Source: Bordetella petrii
GTDB taxonomy: Bacteria > Pseudomonadota > Gammaproteobacteria > Burkholderiales > Burkholderiaceae_B
Assembly (NCBI GenBank): GCA_017745595.1
Contig: WMBV01000042.1
Coordinates: 1 to 42,529 of the forward strand
Reading direction: 5' to 3'
Length of the DNA stretch: 42,529 nt
Part shown: piece by piece, positions 37,101 through 42,529 of the stretch
How the letters are laid out: each line of letters starts with the position of its first letter
How positions within the stretch are numbered: the stretch's first letter is position 1
Translations under genes and position numbers: made by a program
The notes under the pieces: generated by a model
Seen by the model: only the letters and a program-made list of their open reading frames with translations
Told to the model about the DNA's origin: nothing
The model's database searches: none

Positions 37101-38824
37101 TCGGCCAGGCGGTAGCCGGCCAGCGGTTCGAAGTGGTTGTCGATTTCGTGCACGGCTTCGGCGAACACCGGCTCGGCCAGCAGTTGGCGGCCCATGCCGG
37201 CCCATTGCGAGCCGTTGCCCGAATAGACGAATACCGGGCCTTGGGCATCGGGCACCGCGCCGCCTACCGATACGCTATAGCGCGGCGCTTCGCCGTCGGC
37301 GAATTGCGTCAGTGCCTGTGCCACGGTTTCGCTGTCGGTGCCGTATACCGCGGCCCGTTCGGCGTGCCATTCGCGCCGCATGGCGGCGTGATAGGCCACG
37401 TCGTACAGCGCGCGGGTGGACTGGCCCCGCAGCACGCGCGCCAGATCGCGCGCGGCGGCCTTCAGGGCCTCGGGGGTCTTGCCCGATACCATTACCGGCA
37501 CGGCGGCGGCATTGGCCAGCTTGTCGGCCTGGTCGTCGCCGGTGACGGGCGGGCTTTGCAGGATGACGTGCGCGTTGGCGCCCCCGAAGCCGAACGAGTT
37601 CACGCCGATGGTCAGCGGGCCGGTGCGGCGCAGCGGGTAATTCTGTTGGGTGACGGCGATGTTCCAGTCGTCGAAATCGATGGCCGGGTTCAGCGTCTGG
37701 ATGCCGATGGTGGCCGGCACCATGCGGTGCTGCAGGCTGTAGACGGCCTTGACCAGGCCGGCCACGCCCGACGCCGCTTCCAGGTGGCCCAGGTTGCTTT
37801 TGATGGAACCGATGGGCAGCGGGTTGCCCGCGCCTCGCGGCTGGCCCAGCGCCGCGCCGATGGCGCGGGTTTCGATGGGGTCGCCCACCGCGGTGCCGGT
37901 GCCGTGGGCTTCCAGGTAGTCGATGTCGGATATCGGAATGCCGGCGCGTTCGTAGACCTGGCGCATCAGCGCGATCTGGGCGTCGGCATTGGGTACCGTC
38001 AGGCCCGACTTGCGGCCGTCGGTGTTGACGGCGCTGCCGGCGATCACGGCCAGGATGTGGTCGCCGTCGGCCATGGCCTGGTCATAGTCTTTCAGCAGGA
38101 ACAGGCCGCCGCCTTCGGACCGCACGTAGCCGTCGCCCGAGGCGTCGAAGACCTTGCAGCGGCCGCCGGGCGACAGCATCGAGGCCTTGGAAAAGGTGAT
38201 GAAGCCGTAAGGGTGCAGGTGCAGGCTGACGCCGCCCGCGATGGCCATCGAGGTTTCGCCGGTGACAATGGCGCGGCAGGCCTGGTGTACCGCCACCAGC
38301 GACGACGAACACGCGGTATCGACGGCCATGCTGGGGCCGTGCAGGTCGAACAGGTACGACAGGCGGTTGGCGGCAATACTGGATGTATTACCAGTGGCCA
38401 TGGATGCATCGACCGCGCCCACGTCGTCGGCCATGCGGTAGGCGTAGTCGGCGCTGGCGATGCCGATATAGACGCCGCAGTCGCTGCCGCGCAGGGCCGA
38501 GGGCCGCATGCCCGCATGTTCGATGGCTTCCCAGCACAATTCCAGCAGCAGGCGCTGCTGCGGGTCCATCAGCGCCGCTTCACGCGGCGAAATACCGAAA
38601 AAATGCGCGTCGAAGCCGGAAATATCGCCGATCGATCCGGCGGCGAAGGTATACGCGGTGCCAGCGTGGTCTTTGGCGGGATGCAGATAGGCGTCCTGCT
38701 GCCAGCGGTCGGCGTCTACCTGGGTGACCAGGTCGCGCCCCGCCAAGAGGTCGGTCCAGTATCGCTCGGTATCGGTTTGCGGAAACCGGAACGAGAGCCC
38801 CACTACGGCAACACGCTTTGCCAT
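31178..38824 (-). CDS. Fully reducing type I polyketide synthase, capsule-lipid type (RkpA/WcbR-like)
   Basis: 2548 residues, with AAGGAAG six bases before the ATG. Domain order: KS 1-425 (active-site C172 in DTACSSSL, H307 in EAHGTGT, H347 in NLGHLEA); AT about 530-830 (GHSVGE with S621, YAFH motif at 723-726); DH about 890-1170 (H923, D1088 in HPALLD); a methyltransferase-like region about 1230-1560 whose SAM loop reads VLEISAHAPAF and is probably dead; ER about 1795-2120 (IHGAAGGVGIAA); KR about 2145-2330 (TGGLSGFG, Y2292); ACP about 2425-2495 (S2456 in GLDSLMG). There is no thioesterase. One module with all reductive steps should act iteratively and make a saturated fatty-acyl-like chain. 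The YAFH motif suggests malonyl units. RkpA of Sinorhizobium K-antigen loci and WcbR of Burkholderia capsule loci are the nearest types I recall; the chain may serve a lipid for capsule export. The downstream oxoamine synthase is its likely release enzyme. Confidence 0.9.
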   Translation of the reverse strand: MAKRVAVVGLSFRFPQTDTERYWTDLLAGRDLVTQVDADRWQQDAYLHPAKDHAGTAYTFAAGSIGDISGFDAHFFGISPREAALMDPQQRLLLELCWEAIEHAGMRPSALRGSDCGVYIGIASADYAYRMADDVGAVDASMATGNTSSIAANRLSYLFDLHGPSMAVDTACSSSLVAVHQACRAIVTGETSMAIAGGVSLHLHPYGFITFSKASMLSPGGRCKVFDASGDGYVRSEGGGLFLLKDYDQAMADGDHILAVIAGSAVNTDGRKSGLTVPNADAQIALMRQVYERAGIPISDIDYLEAHGTGTAVGDPIETRAIGAALGQPRGAGNPLPIGSIKSNLGHLEAASGVAGLVKAVYSLQHRMVPATIGIQTLNPAIDFDDWNIAVTQQNYPLRRTGPLTIGVNSFGFGGANAHVILQSPPVTGDDQADKLANAAAVPVMVSGKTPEALKAAARDLARVLRGQSTRALYDVAYHAAMRREWHAERAAVYGTDSETVAQALTQFADGEAPRYSVSVGGAVPDAQGPVFVYSGNGSQWAGMGRQLLAEPVFAEAVHEIDNHFEPLAGYRLADELARTDGANQYERTEIAQPALFAIQVGITRMLAQRGIVPTAVVGHSVGEVAAAWACGALALGDAVQVIFHRSRLQGTTKGQGCMTAVGIDGGSAQALLAELQLTDALCVAGFNSGRGATLAGDPAAMATVEAVLGERQVFYKRLDLDYAFHSAAMDPIRAGLRKTLANLAPQAGHTPFYSTIAGHAIDGESLDAEYWWRNVREPVRFQHAVDALVASGENIYIEIGPHPVLRSYINDSLATAERKGRVLLTASRGNDEPAKIRDTAGQAVCAGAQVDWQDLFPWEGRHVALPAYPWQRERHWHPVTPESLGQLQRAKVHPLLGHPVRQHEGIWENQLDTVLHPWLADHVVGEAIVFPGTGFAEIALAAATQWQPGAWAEIEELEIRAPLLLAASPSKRLRVSLDAADGGLRIQAKDVGSTEPWALHAAARVLREAGPALLAGAPLQCPERPADFTGDSHALLTHAVGLAYGPAFQAVQHGWVESADTVLAVLQPDNALRADLPHSHLHPALLDCTFQLIIQLLRDDPAIDRGVAFVPAKIGRLALRTGAGAPVCARARLRGRGPHSLTADFTLYDAAGEPIAAVHEARFRSIRLSKASADALDFLDDTGVPSPHAHDARSHQSTLNPAAAADALASAAAGAAQNGTHARYAHEIEPLLDSLCDRFVLRALRTLAPNTQHLYDDVLERCRQASPDTAMLLDHLLARAADAGLLERAPSGWTFHADDDTAPDVIDIWNSLVREYPDYAHVVHAVGRVGLHLAALLQGRIALDAVCPPEASPGALTRQILGAEARQRLGSALRQVLERAQQNLPAGARLGVLEISAHAPAFAVDSCGVLDFGLADYHYASANPDAQEHAQRLLDRYPDASCGAIAPEAGGPDQPVLQAHDLVILHADAACAQDAQQMLDYARANLKAGGTLLLLGTHPVAWLDFVAGARPDWWSALAEDGTRASCQYPAQFWQDTLVQHGYACGPLAELVPGALTGPYLLTAVAPAPAEAGQPAAPADPAVAPGWLLLAGPQQADAALAQAVADRLAAAGHRTCIQREADPARFDTLYAQAKTRLGQIDAIVHLDGLAEAQNDADPAALLQIQVRRCALAAAAAQTLERQHSSATLWLLTAGAAQHLADQASSGAPGDASLWGYGRTMMNEAAQFGVRLLDLPGAAPSDAVLDALERELRWPDAEQEAAITPQGRRYAPRLHTVPSPAEPAATAPGSGHVRLGFEFPGQLRNLRWETSPAGELANDELEIEVHATGLNFRDVMYALGLLSDEAIENGFAGPTLGLEFAGTVLRAGPEAGGDYRPGDAVVGFGPASFANRVYTKASAIAHIPDGISFEAAATIPSTFFTIYYALHHLAQLEEGEKVLIHGAAGGVGIAAIQFAQWRGADIYATAGSDEKRDFLRLLGVQHIYDSRSLAYADEILADTGGKGVDVVLNSLAGEAINRNLRVLKPFGRFLELGKRDFYENTRIGLRPFRNNISYFGIDADQLMHERPTLTRRLFGEMMALFAQGVLHPLPYQEFDANDIVGAFRYMQQARQIGKIVITYRNGILGAQPMADTAAPPAPLALSEQATYLVTGGLSGFGLRTAQWLADKGARHLALVSRSGPASDAAQEAIAALQARGVTVHAAACDVTDAAAVSALLQQIHGDLPPLKGIVHAAMVIDDGLVRSATAEQIQRVLEPKVLGALNLDTATRRLPLDFFVTFSSATTLFGNPGQANYVAANACLEALARRRRAQGLPATCVRWGAIDDVGYLARNKKIKDALQSRMGGAALASDAALRALEAMLQAGASGLGVLELDWRALRRFLPSAATPKFSLLARRASDNGDDDGDARDISHLLATLDDAALHPVFVDMLKAEVGEILRVPADKVNPDVSVYDMGLDSLMGVELVVALENRFGIRLPVMALNESPTLAKLASRLIQLLRNDGEPAGQDTLLAQVEQVVSQHTDEVPAEAMAKFVDDLKSDGVDAKQRMIH

Positions 38825-39391
38825 GTATATCTTCCTTCGAACAAACAGCTTTCGAGAGCTTTTCTTGGTCTTGTTTTGCTGCGGATAGACGACGCAGGAG
38901 CCGTGCCGGAGCAGCGGACGGGCTGTGTCTAACAGGCAATAATCAGTAAGGTGGCCGCGGGCGGCCGGGTCGGCGAGATGGGAATCGGAAAGCTCCTTGC
39001 GAAGTCAGGACTGCCACGGTTTCAGGAATAAGGTTGGAATACGGCCCGGCCCTAAAAGACCCGACCATTATGGCCGGGCTGAACGGCTATTTCGAGAGCG
39101 CAGATTTTACAGTTTATTGTGGCCGCGGCCTTTTGCGGTGGTGCGCTGCAAAACGCAGATACAAAGCGCTGCGGTTTGGCGATTTTACGGCGGCAAACCG
39201 CGCGTTTGCGGCCGGTCCAAGGCTGCCGGAAGCACGCCGCGCCGGCGTTTACGACGGTGCGCCGAGGGCGGCGCAGCAGACGTTAGTAACTAAATGCGTT
39301 AAATAACCCGGTTATGAGGGAATAAGAAATTTTTAGTTGCGTCGGTTGCTATTTTTGTTAGAAAGAGGACGGAACCTACTAAAAAGAATTG
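38825..39391. other. Intergenic region upstream of the PKS gene
   Basis: 567 bases with no supported gene. It must contain the PKS promoter. Visible structure: AAGGAAG ribosome binding site at the left edge, a widely spaced GC-rich pair (CCCGGCC near 39043 and GGCCGGG near 39070), and a GCAAAC-CGCGC-GTTTGC stem-loop near 39190-39206. The 39295-39390 stretch is AT-rich. Short open frames here lack ribosome binding sites and recognisable domains. Confidence 0.45.
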
Positions 39392-39419
39392 AAAAGGCCC
39401 ATGCGGGCATGGGCCTTTT
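39392..39419 (-). terminator. Strong intrinsic terminator downstream of the LivK-like gene
   Basis: AAAAGGCCCATGC and GCATGGGCCTTTT form a near-perfect long stem with a tiny loop. On the minus strand the stem is followed by TTTTCAATTCTTTTT. It lies 43 bases beyond the LivK-like stop codon and, having A and T runs on both sides, could stop transcription from either direction. Confidence 0.85.
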
Positions 39420-39425
39420 CGAGAC

Positions 39426-39449
39426 GGCGCCGGCCCGCGGGCCGGCGCC
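39426..39449. repeat. 24-base perfect GC palindrome
   Basis: The segment from 39426 (GGCGCCGGCCCG) is its own reverse complement over 24 bases. It lies between the LivK-like stop codon and the terminator and may protect the 3' end of the mRNA. Confidence 0.7.
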
Positions 39450-39462
39450 TGCCGCCAGGGGA

Positions 39463-40590
39463 TTACTTGAAGGCGGTCTTGCTGCCGTCTTTATGCCAGG
39501 TAAACACCTGGAATTCGAAGTCGTTCAGGTCGCCCTGCTTGTTCCACGAAGTTTTGCCGATGGGCGTGTCGAACGAGTTGGCGTGCAGGTAGTCGGCCAC
39601 TTTGGTGGGGTCGGTGCTGCCCGAGCCCTTGATGGCGTCGGCAATGACCTGCGTGGCGGCGTAGGCGGTGAGCTGGAAGGCGCCTCCGGCGTTGCGCTTT
39701 TTGCTTTCGAACGCCTTGACGATGTCGGCGTTGGCGGGGTTTTGGGTGAAGTCGGCCGGCAGGGTCAGCAGCATGCCTTCCGCCGCGTCGCCCGCGATGG
39801 CGTTGATGTCGGGGTTGCCCACGCCTTCGGGGCCCATGAACTTGGCGGTGACGCCTTGTTCGTGCGCCTGGCGCAGCAGCAGGCCCATTTCGGGGTGATA
39901 GCCGCCGTAGTAGACGAAGTCGACGTCGTTGGATTTCAGTTTGGTGATGACGGCGGAATAATCGCTGTCGCCGGCGTTGATGCCTTCGAACATTACGACC
40001 TTGACGCCGCCTTTTTCGAGATTGTCTTTGACCGCGGTGGCGATGCCCTGGCCATACGATTGTTTGTCGTGCAGTACGGCGACGGCCTTCGGCTTGATTT
40101 TGTCGAGGATGAACTTGGCGGCGGCGGGGCCTTGCTGGTCGTCGCGGCCGATGGTGCGGAAGATGAAGTCGTAGTTTTTGCCGTCGGTCAGGGCGGGCGA
40201 AGTGGCCGAGGGGGTGACCATGACCACCCCTTCGTTGTTGTAGATGTCGGCTGCCGCGATGGTGGCGCCCGAGCAGACATGGCCGACCACGAAGCCGATT
40301 TCGTCATTGACGACACGGTTGGCGGCCACCGGGCCTTGCTTGGGTTCGCAGCCGTCGTCGATGACCACGGTTTCGAGCTTCTTGCCATCGATGCCGCCGG
40401 CGGCGTTGATGCGTTCGACGGCGGTGTCGACGCCTTCGCGCACCATGGCGCCATATTGCGTGACCGGGCCGGTGGTGGGGCCGACGACGGCGATCTTGAT
40501 GGTTTGCGCCTGCGCGCCGGCCGAAAAGGCCAGGCCCGCGGCCAGGCCCAGCGCGGCCAGCACCGGAGTAAGGCGGAACGGATGCTTCAT
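39463..40590 (-). CDS. Branched-chain amino acid ABC transporter substrate-binding protein (LivK-like)
   Basis: 375 residues from ATG 40590, chosen because AAAGGAG lies seven bases upstream and because it places a clean signal peptide at the N-terminus (MKHPFRLTPVLAALGLAAG, cleavage after AGAQA near residue 28). The mature protein starts with IKIAVVGPTTGP and carries the Peripla_BP_6 pattern: GGIDGKKLE, DDGCEPKQGP, VVGHVCSGAT, VVMVTPSATSPALT. The periplasmic protein binds a branched-chain or related amino acid and delivers it to a LivHMGF-type permease. No permease genes are in this window, so it is an orphan binding protein here or serves a transporter encoded elsewhere. It is GC-rich like the native genome and shows no link to the polysaccharide genes. 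Confidence 0.92.
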   Translation of the reverse strand: MKHPFRLTPVLAALGLAAGLAFSAGAQAQTIKIAVVGPTTGPVTQYGAMVREGVDTAVERINAAGGIDGKKLETVVIDDGCEPKQGPVAANRVVNDEIGFVVGHVCSGATIAAADIYNNEGVVMVTPSATSPALTDGKNYDFIFRTIGRDDQQGPAAAKFILDKIKPKAVAVLHDKQSYGQGIATAVKDNLEKGGVKVVMFEGINAGDSDYSAVITKLKSNDVDFVYYGGYHPEMGLLLRQAHEQGVTAKFMGPEGVGNPDINAIAGDAAEGMLLTLPADFTQNPANADIVKAFESKKRNAGGAFQLTAYAATQVIADAIKGSGSTDPTKVADYLHANSFDTPIGKTSWNKQGDLNDFEFQVFTWHKDGSKTAFK

Positions 40591-40804
40591 GGGGAATCTC
40601 CTTTGCGTCGTTATATAAGCCGGCCGGCCAGCTTGGGTGGGCACGGGCTTGTGCAGGCAAGCATACCTGAAAGCCTGGTGAATTTGCGCCAGGCGGATAG
40701 ACAATGGGCTGGGTTGCGGAGAACGGGTCTTATGCCTTTGGGCGTATATGCAATAGACGATTTATTCGTTTGCGATCTTAAGCGGGCGGGGCATTATTGA
40801 CGCC

Positions 40805-41419
40805 ATGCGATTCCAACCTATCATCGTTCCGGGCTGGAAAGACTCCGGCCCCAGCCACTGGCAAAGCCGCTGGGAATTGTGCGTGCCGCACGCCCGGCGC
40901 GTACGGCAGCCCGATTGGGATGCTCCCGATCCGGCGGTATGGAATGCCACGGTGGCTGCCTATGTCGACGCCGCCGCATGTCCGGTCTTGCTGGTTGCCC
41001 ACAGCCTGGGGTGCCTGGCGGCCGTCAGCCTGCCCGTGCCGCTGCGCGCCAAGGTGGCCGGCGCATTGCTGGTGGCGCCCGCCGACGTCGAACAGGCCGG
41101 CATGCCCGATTGCCTGCGGGCGTTCGGCCCCGTACCCAAGCATTCCTTGTCGTTTCAGTCGGTGGTCGTGGCGGGCGACGACGACCCCTACTGCCGCCTG
41201 GAGCGCGCGCGCCAGTTCGCGGACGCCTGGGGCAGCCGGCTGGAAATCATCCCGCGCGGCGGGCATATCAACGCGGACAGCGGTTTCGGCGACTGGCCGC
41301 AAGGCCTGAAGCTGTTGTCGGCCCTGCGGCGCCGCGCCATCTGGCGCGTGGCCGCGCCCCTGCCGCGCGTTTCCCCCGTACCCATGTCCGCCGACGTGAA
41401 AACGCAGGTGGCGGGGTAA
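40805..41419 (+). CDS. RBBP9/YdeN-family alpha/beta hydrolase
   Basis: 204 residues. The family hallmarks are visible: IIVPGWKDSGPSHWQ at the N-terminus, nucleophile serine in VAHSLGCLA, acid residue in VAGDDDPYC and histidine in PRGGHINADSGFG. The family consists of small serine hydrolases with poorly known substrates; no substrate can be named. No signal peptide, so cytoplasmic. It is divergent from the LivK-like gene, with starts 214 bases apart. The ATG has only a distant purine-rich tract upstream. REPIN repeats begin 11 bases after its stop codon and separate it from the convergent RAYT gene. Confidence 0.88.
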   Translation: MRFQPIIVPGWKDSGPSHWQSRWELCVPHARRVRQPDWDAPDPAVWNATVAAYVDAAACPVLLVAHSLGCLAAVSLPVPLRAKVAGALLVAPADVEQAGMPDCLRAFGPVPKHSLSFQSVVVAGDDDPYCRLERARQFADAWGSRLEIIPRGGHINADSGFGDWPQGLKLLSALRRRAIWRVAAPLPRVSPVPMSADVKTQVAG

Positions 41420-41429
41420 AGGGGGGCTA

Positions 41430-41516
41430 GGTGTCAGGCTCCGCAGGTGCCTGACACCGATGGGCAGGGACGTCTGGGCGTATTCGGTGTCTGACACCCT
41501 GCGGGAGTCAGACACC
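41430..41516. repeat. REPIN-like palindromic repeat, copy 1
   Basis: Two hairpins in one 87-base unit: GGTGTCAGGC (41430-41439) with GCCTGACACC (41449-41458), and GGTGTCTGAC (41486-41495) with GTCAGACACC (41507-41516). Both are perfect 10-bp stems. The spacer contains GATGGGCAGGGACGTC. It lies next to a RAYT gene, the usual partner of such repeats, and may also end transcription of the hydrolase gene. Confidence 0.8.
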
Positions 41517-41547
41517 TGGAGGGGCCTGGAATCGGCCGTCGTAGCCA

Positions 41548-41631
41548 GGTGTCAGGCTCCGCAGGTGCCTGACACCGATGGGTAGGGACGTCGCGTATTC
41601 GGTGTCTGATACCCCGCGGGAGTCAGACACC
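41548..41631. repeat. REPIN-like palindromic repeat, copy 2
   Basis: Same orientation as copy 1, 118 bases downstream. The first stem is identical. The second has one mismatch (GGTGTCTGAT with GTCAGACACC). The spacer lacks three bases (GACGTCGCG instead of GACGTCTGGGCG) and has one substitution. The RAYT stop codon at 41623-41625 lies inside its last arm. Confidence 0.8.
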
Positions 41632-42231
41632 TGGAAGGATCTGGGTGGGCGCTTTGGCGGTGGGCAGGTGCCAGGCGCCGAAGGCCCCCGCCTGCACGAA
41701 GGCAGTATAGGCGGCGCGGCGTGCCGCGTCGTCGCCGCCCATGGCCATATAAAGCGGGTGCAAGTCGAGCATCTGTGTCTGGGCCAATCCCACGCGTTCA
41801 CGATAGCTGGACCATGGATAACCGCATGCCGCCTGCGTGAGCCGTGCCCGTACGGGGTTCAGTTCGATATACCGGCAGCATTCCAGCAGATATCGTTCTT
41901 CATCGATGACCCGCGATTTGAAGCGGGCTTCCCAGATTGACCCCGTGGTCTGTTTGCGTGCGTTCCAGCGGCGGGTCGCGCCGCGCGCCAGGTGCTGCAT
42001 TAATGTGGACAGGGAAGTGGGATCGTCTGCGGGCGTCAACAGCAGATGGACGTGATTGGGCATCAGGCACCAGGCATGTAGCGCCACCGCCAGCTGCCTG
42101 GCGTGCTGGTTCAAATCCTGTAAATAGACGCGATAGTCATGCACGCGCTCGAACACCACTTGTCGCCGATGTCCGCGCTGGACGATGTGATGAGGGAGGT
42201 GTGCAAGAAGAATGCGACGTGATCGGGGCAT
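41623..42231 (-). CDS. REP-associated tyrosine transposase (RAYT, Y1_Tnp/IS200-like)
   Basis: 202 residues. The HUH metal motif is H60-V61-H62 in MPNHVHLLLTP, and the helix with candidate nucleophile tyrosines reads ERYLLECCRYIELNPVRA (Y114 or Y121). GSIWEARFKSRVI and YPWSSYRE are typical of RAYTs. These single-strand DNA transposases are thought to spread REP/REPIN hairpins. Repeat copies lie on both sides of the gene, which is the classical arrangement. The last codons (GGT GTC TGA) are part of the repeat at 41548-41631, so repeat and gene ends are fused. All key residues are present, so the enzyme may be active. It is convergent with the hydrolase gene. Its start at ATG 42231 has no strong ribosome binding site. 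Confidence 0.88.
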   Translation of the reverse strand: MPRSRRILLAHLPHHIVQRGHRRQVVFERVHDYRVYLQDLNQHARQLAVALHAWCLMPNHVHLLLTPADDPTSLSTLMQHLARGATRRWNARKQTTGSIWEARFKSRVIDEERYLLECCRYIELNPVRARLTQAACGYPWSSYRERVGLAQTQMLDLHPLYMAMGGDDAARRAAYTAFVQAGAFGAWHLPTAKAPTQILPGV

Positions 42232-42348
42232 GGCTGCGGGCGTGGGAACGGAGCAATGCCGACGATAGCGCCTGGCGAGGCGGCCGGACGCATGCCAGAG
42301 ACGGATTTGTCTGGGGGAAATAACGGAAACGGTTTAGGGGCCTAGGCA

Positions 42349-42418
42349 GGTGTCAGGCTCCGCAGGTGCCTGACACCGATGGGCAGGGACGTCTGGGCGT
42401 ATTCGGTGTCTGACACCC
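42349..42418. repeat. REPIN-like palindromic repeat, copy 3, truncated
   Basis: The first hairpin is complete (42349-42358 with 42368-42377) and the spacer equals copy 1, including GACGTCTGGGCG. The second hairpin has only its left arm, GGTGTCTGACACCC, and then runs into unrelated sequence. It lies on the upstream side of the RAYT gene. Confidence 0.75.
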
Positions 42419-42529
42419 TTGTATGCTTCGATTATGTCCGAAGTTGGGCATAAAGCTGCTGTGTACAGCCCGTCCTCCCACAGAGTTAACAACTCGTCCC
42501 GCAGCATAGGGGCGTGCACGGTCAGCGTT
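42419..42529. other. Unassigned sequence at the window end
   Basis: On the minus strand an open frame enters from beyond the window (LRDELLTLWEDGLYTAAL) and reads into REPIN copy 3. It may be the tail of a gene cut by the repeat, but it is too short to identify. Confidence 0.25.

Noticed and set aside
33986-38932. Very long open frame (1648 codons) antisense to the PKS gene
   Set aside because: It is a by-product of strong GC codon bias opposite a well-supported PKS. The translation is low-complexity Gly/Ala/Arg/Gln with no recognisable domain and no ribosome binding site.
41430-42418. Repeats considered as a CRISPR array
   Set aside because: Only three units, irregular spacing, internal double hairpins and a RAYT gene between them; no cas genes. 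REPIN fits far better.
42334-42519. Minus-strand open frame at the right edge
   Set aside because: Its right half could be the end of a real gene outside the window, but its left half is translated REPIN repeat; too short to call.

Overview
This window looks like the accessory polysaccharide region of a GC-rich betaproteobacterium. Burkholderiales is likely, and Alcaligenaceae (Achromobacter or Bordetella) is my best guess from the gene families and the style of the repeats; no rRNA or tRNA confirms this. Two parts are visible. From about 0.1 to 15 kb the DNA is visibly more AT-rich, uses relaxed codons and is bordered by IS3-family debris, which suggests acquired DNA. From about 21 kb to the end it is strongly GC-rich and looks like native sequence.

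Layout. 0-2.2 kb: the edge of one IS3-type element, a beheaded polysaccharide pyruvyl transferase gene and a complete second IS3-type element (958-2166). 2.3-13.5 kb: a secreted clan GH-A glycosidase, four sulfotransferase-like genes, a 1376-residue protein that combines a galectin-like domain, a GT31-like domain and a second glycosyltransferase domain, and an intact pyruvyl transferase family gene. 13.7-20.8 kb: a plus-strand operon of one protein of unknown function and two large multidomain glycosyltransferases. 20.9-25.6 kb: a minus-strand operon cysD-cysNC-sulfotransferase, in which CysD carries an IS630-transposase-like N-terminal half. 25.8-29.8 kb: cysQ, an SLC13-type anion permease and an FAD/NAD(P)-binding protein on the plus strand. 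29.8-38.8 kb: a 2548-residue fully reducing type I PKS and an alpha-oxoamine synthase on the minus strand, like the rkpA/rkpG and wcbR/wcbT pairs of capsule loci. 39.4-42.5 kb: a LivK-like binding protein, an RBBP9/YdeN-type hydrolase, and a RAYT transposase with three copies of its REPIN-like palindromic repeats.

How it fits together (inference). The window reads as a system for a sulfated surface polysaccharide. The SLC13 permease would import sulfate. CysD and CysNC would make PAPS. Five sulfotransferases would place sulfate on the glycan assembled by the multidomain glycosyltransferases and perhaps pyruvylated. CysQ would clear the PAP by-product. The PKS and oxoamine synthase could make a lipid needed for capsule anchoring or export. 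No PAPS reductase or sulfite reductase gene is present, which favours PAPS use for sulfation, as with rhizobial NodPQ. Polysaccharide export genes are not in the window and would lie outside it.

The most unusual items are the transposase-CysD fusion next to a long dyad in its promoter region, the galectin-GT31-GT2 protein, and the RAYT gene whose stop codon is supplied by its own repeat.
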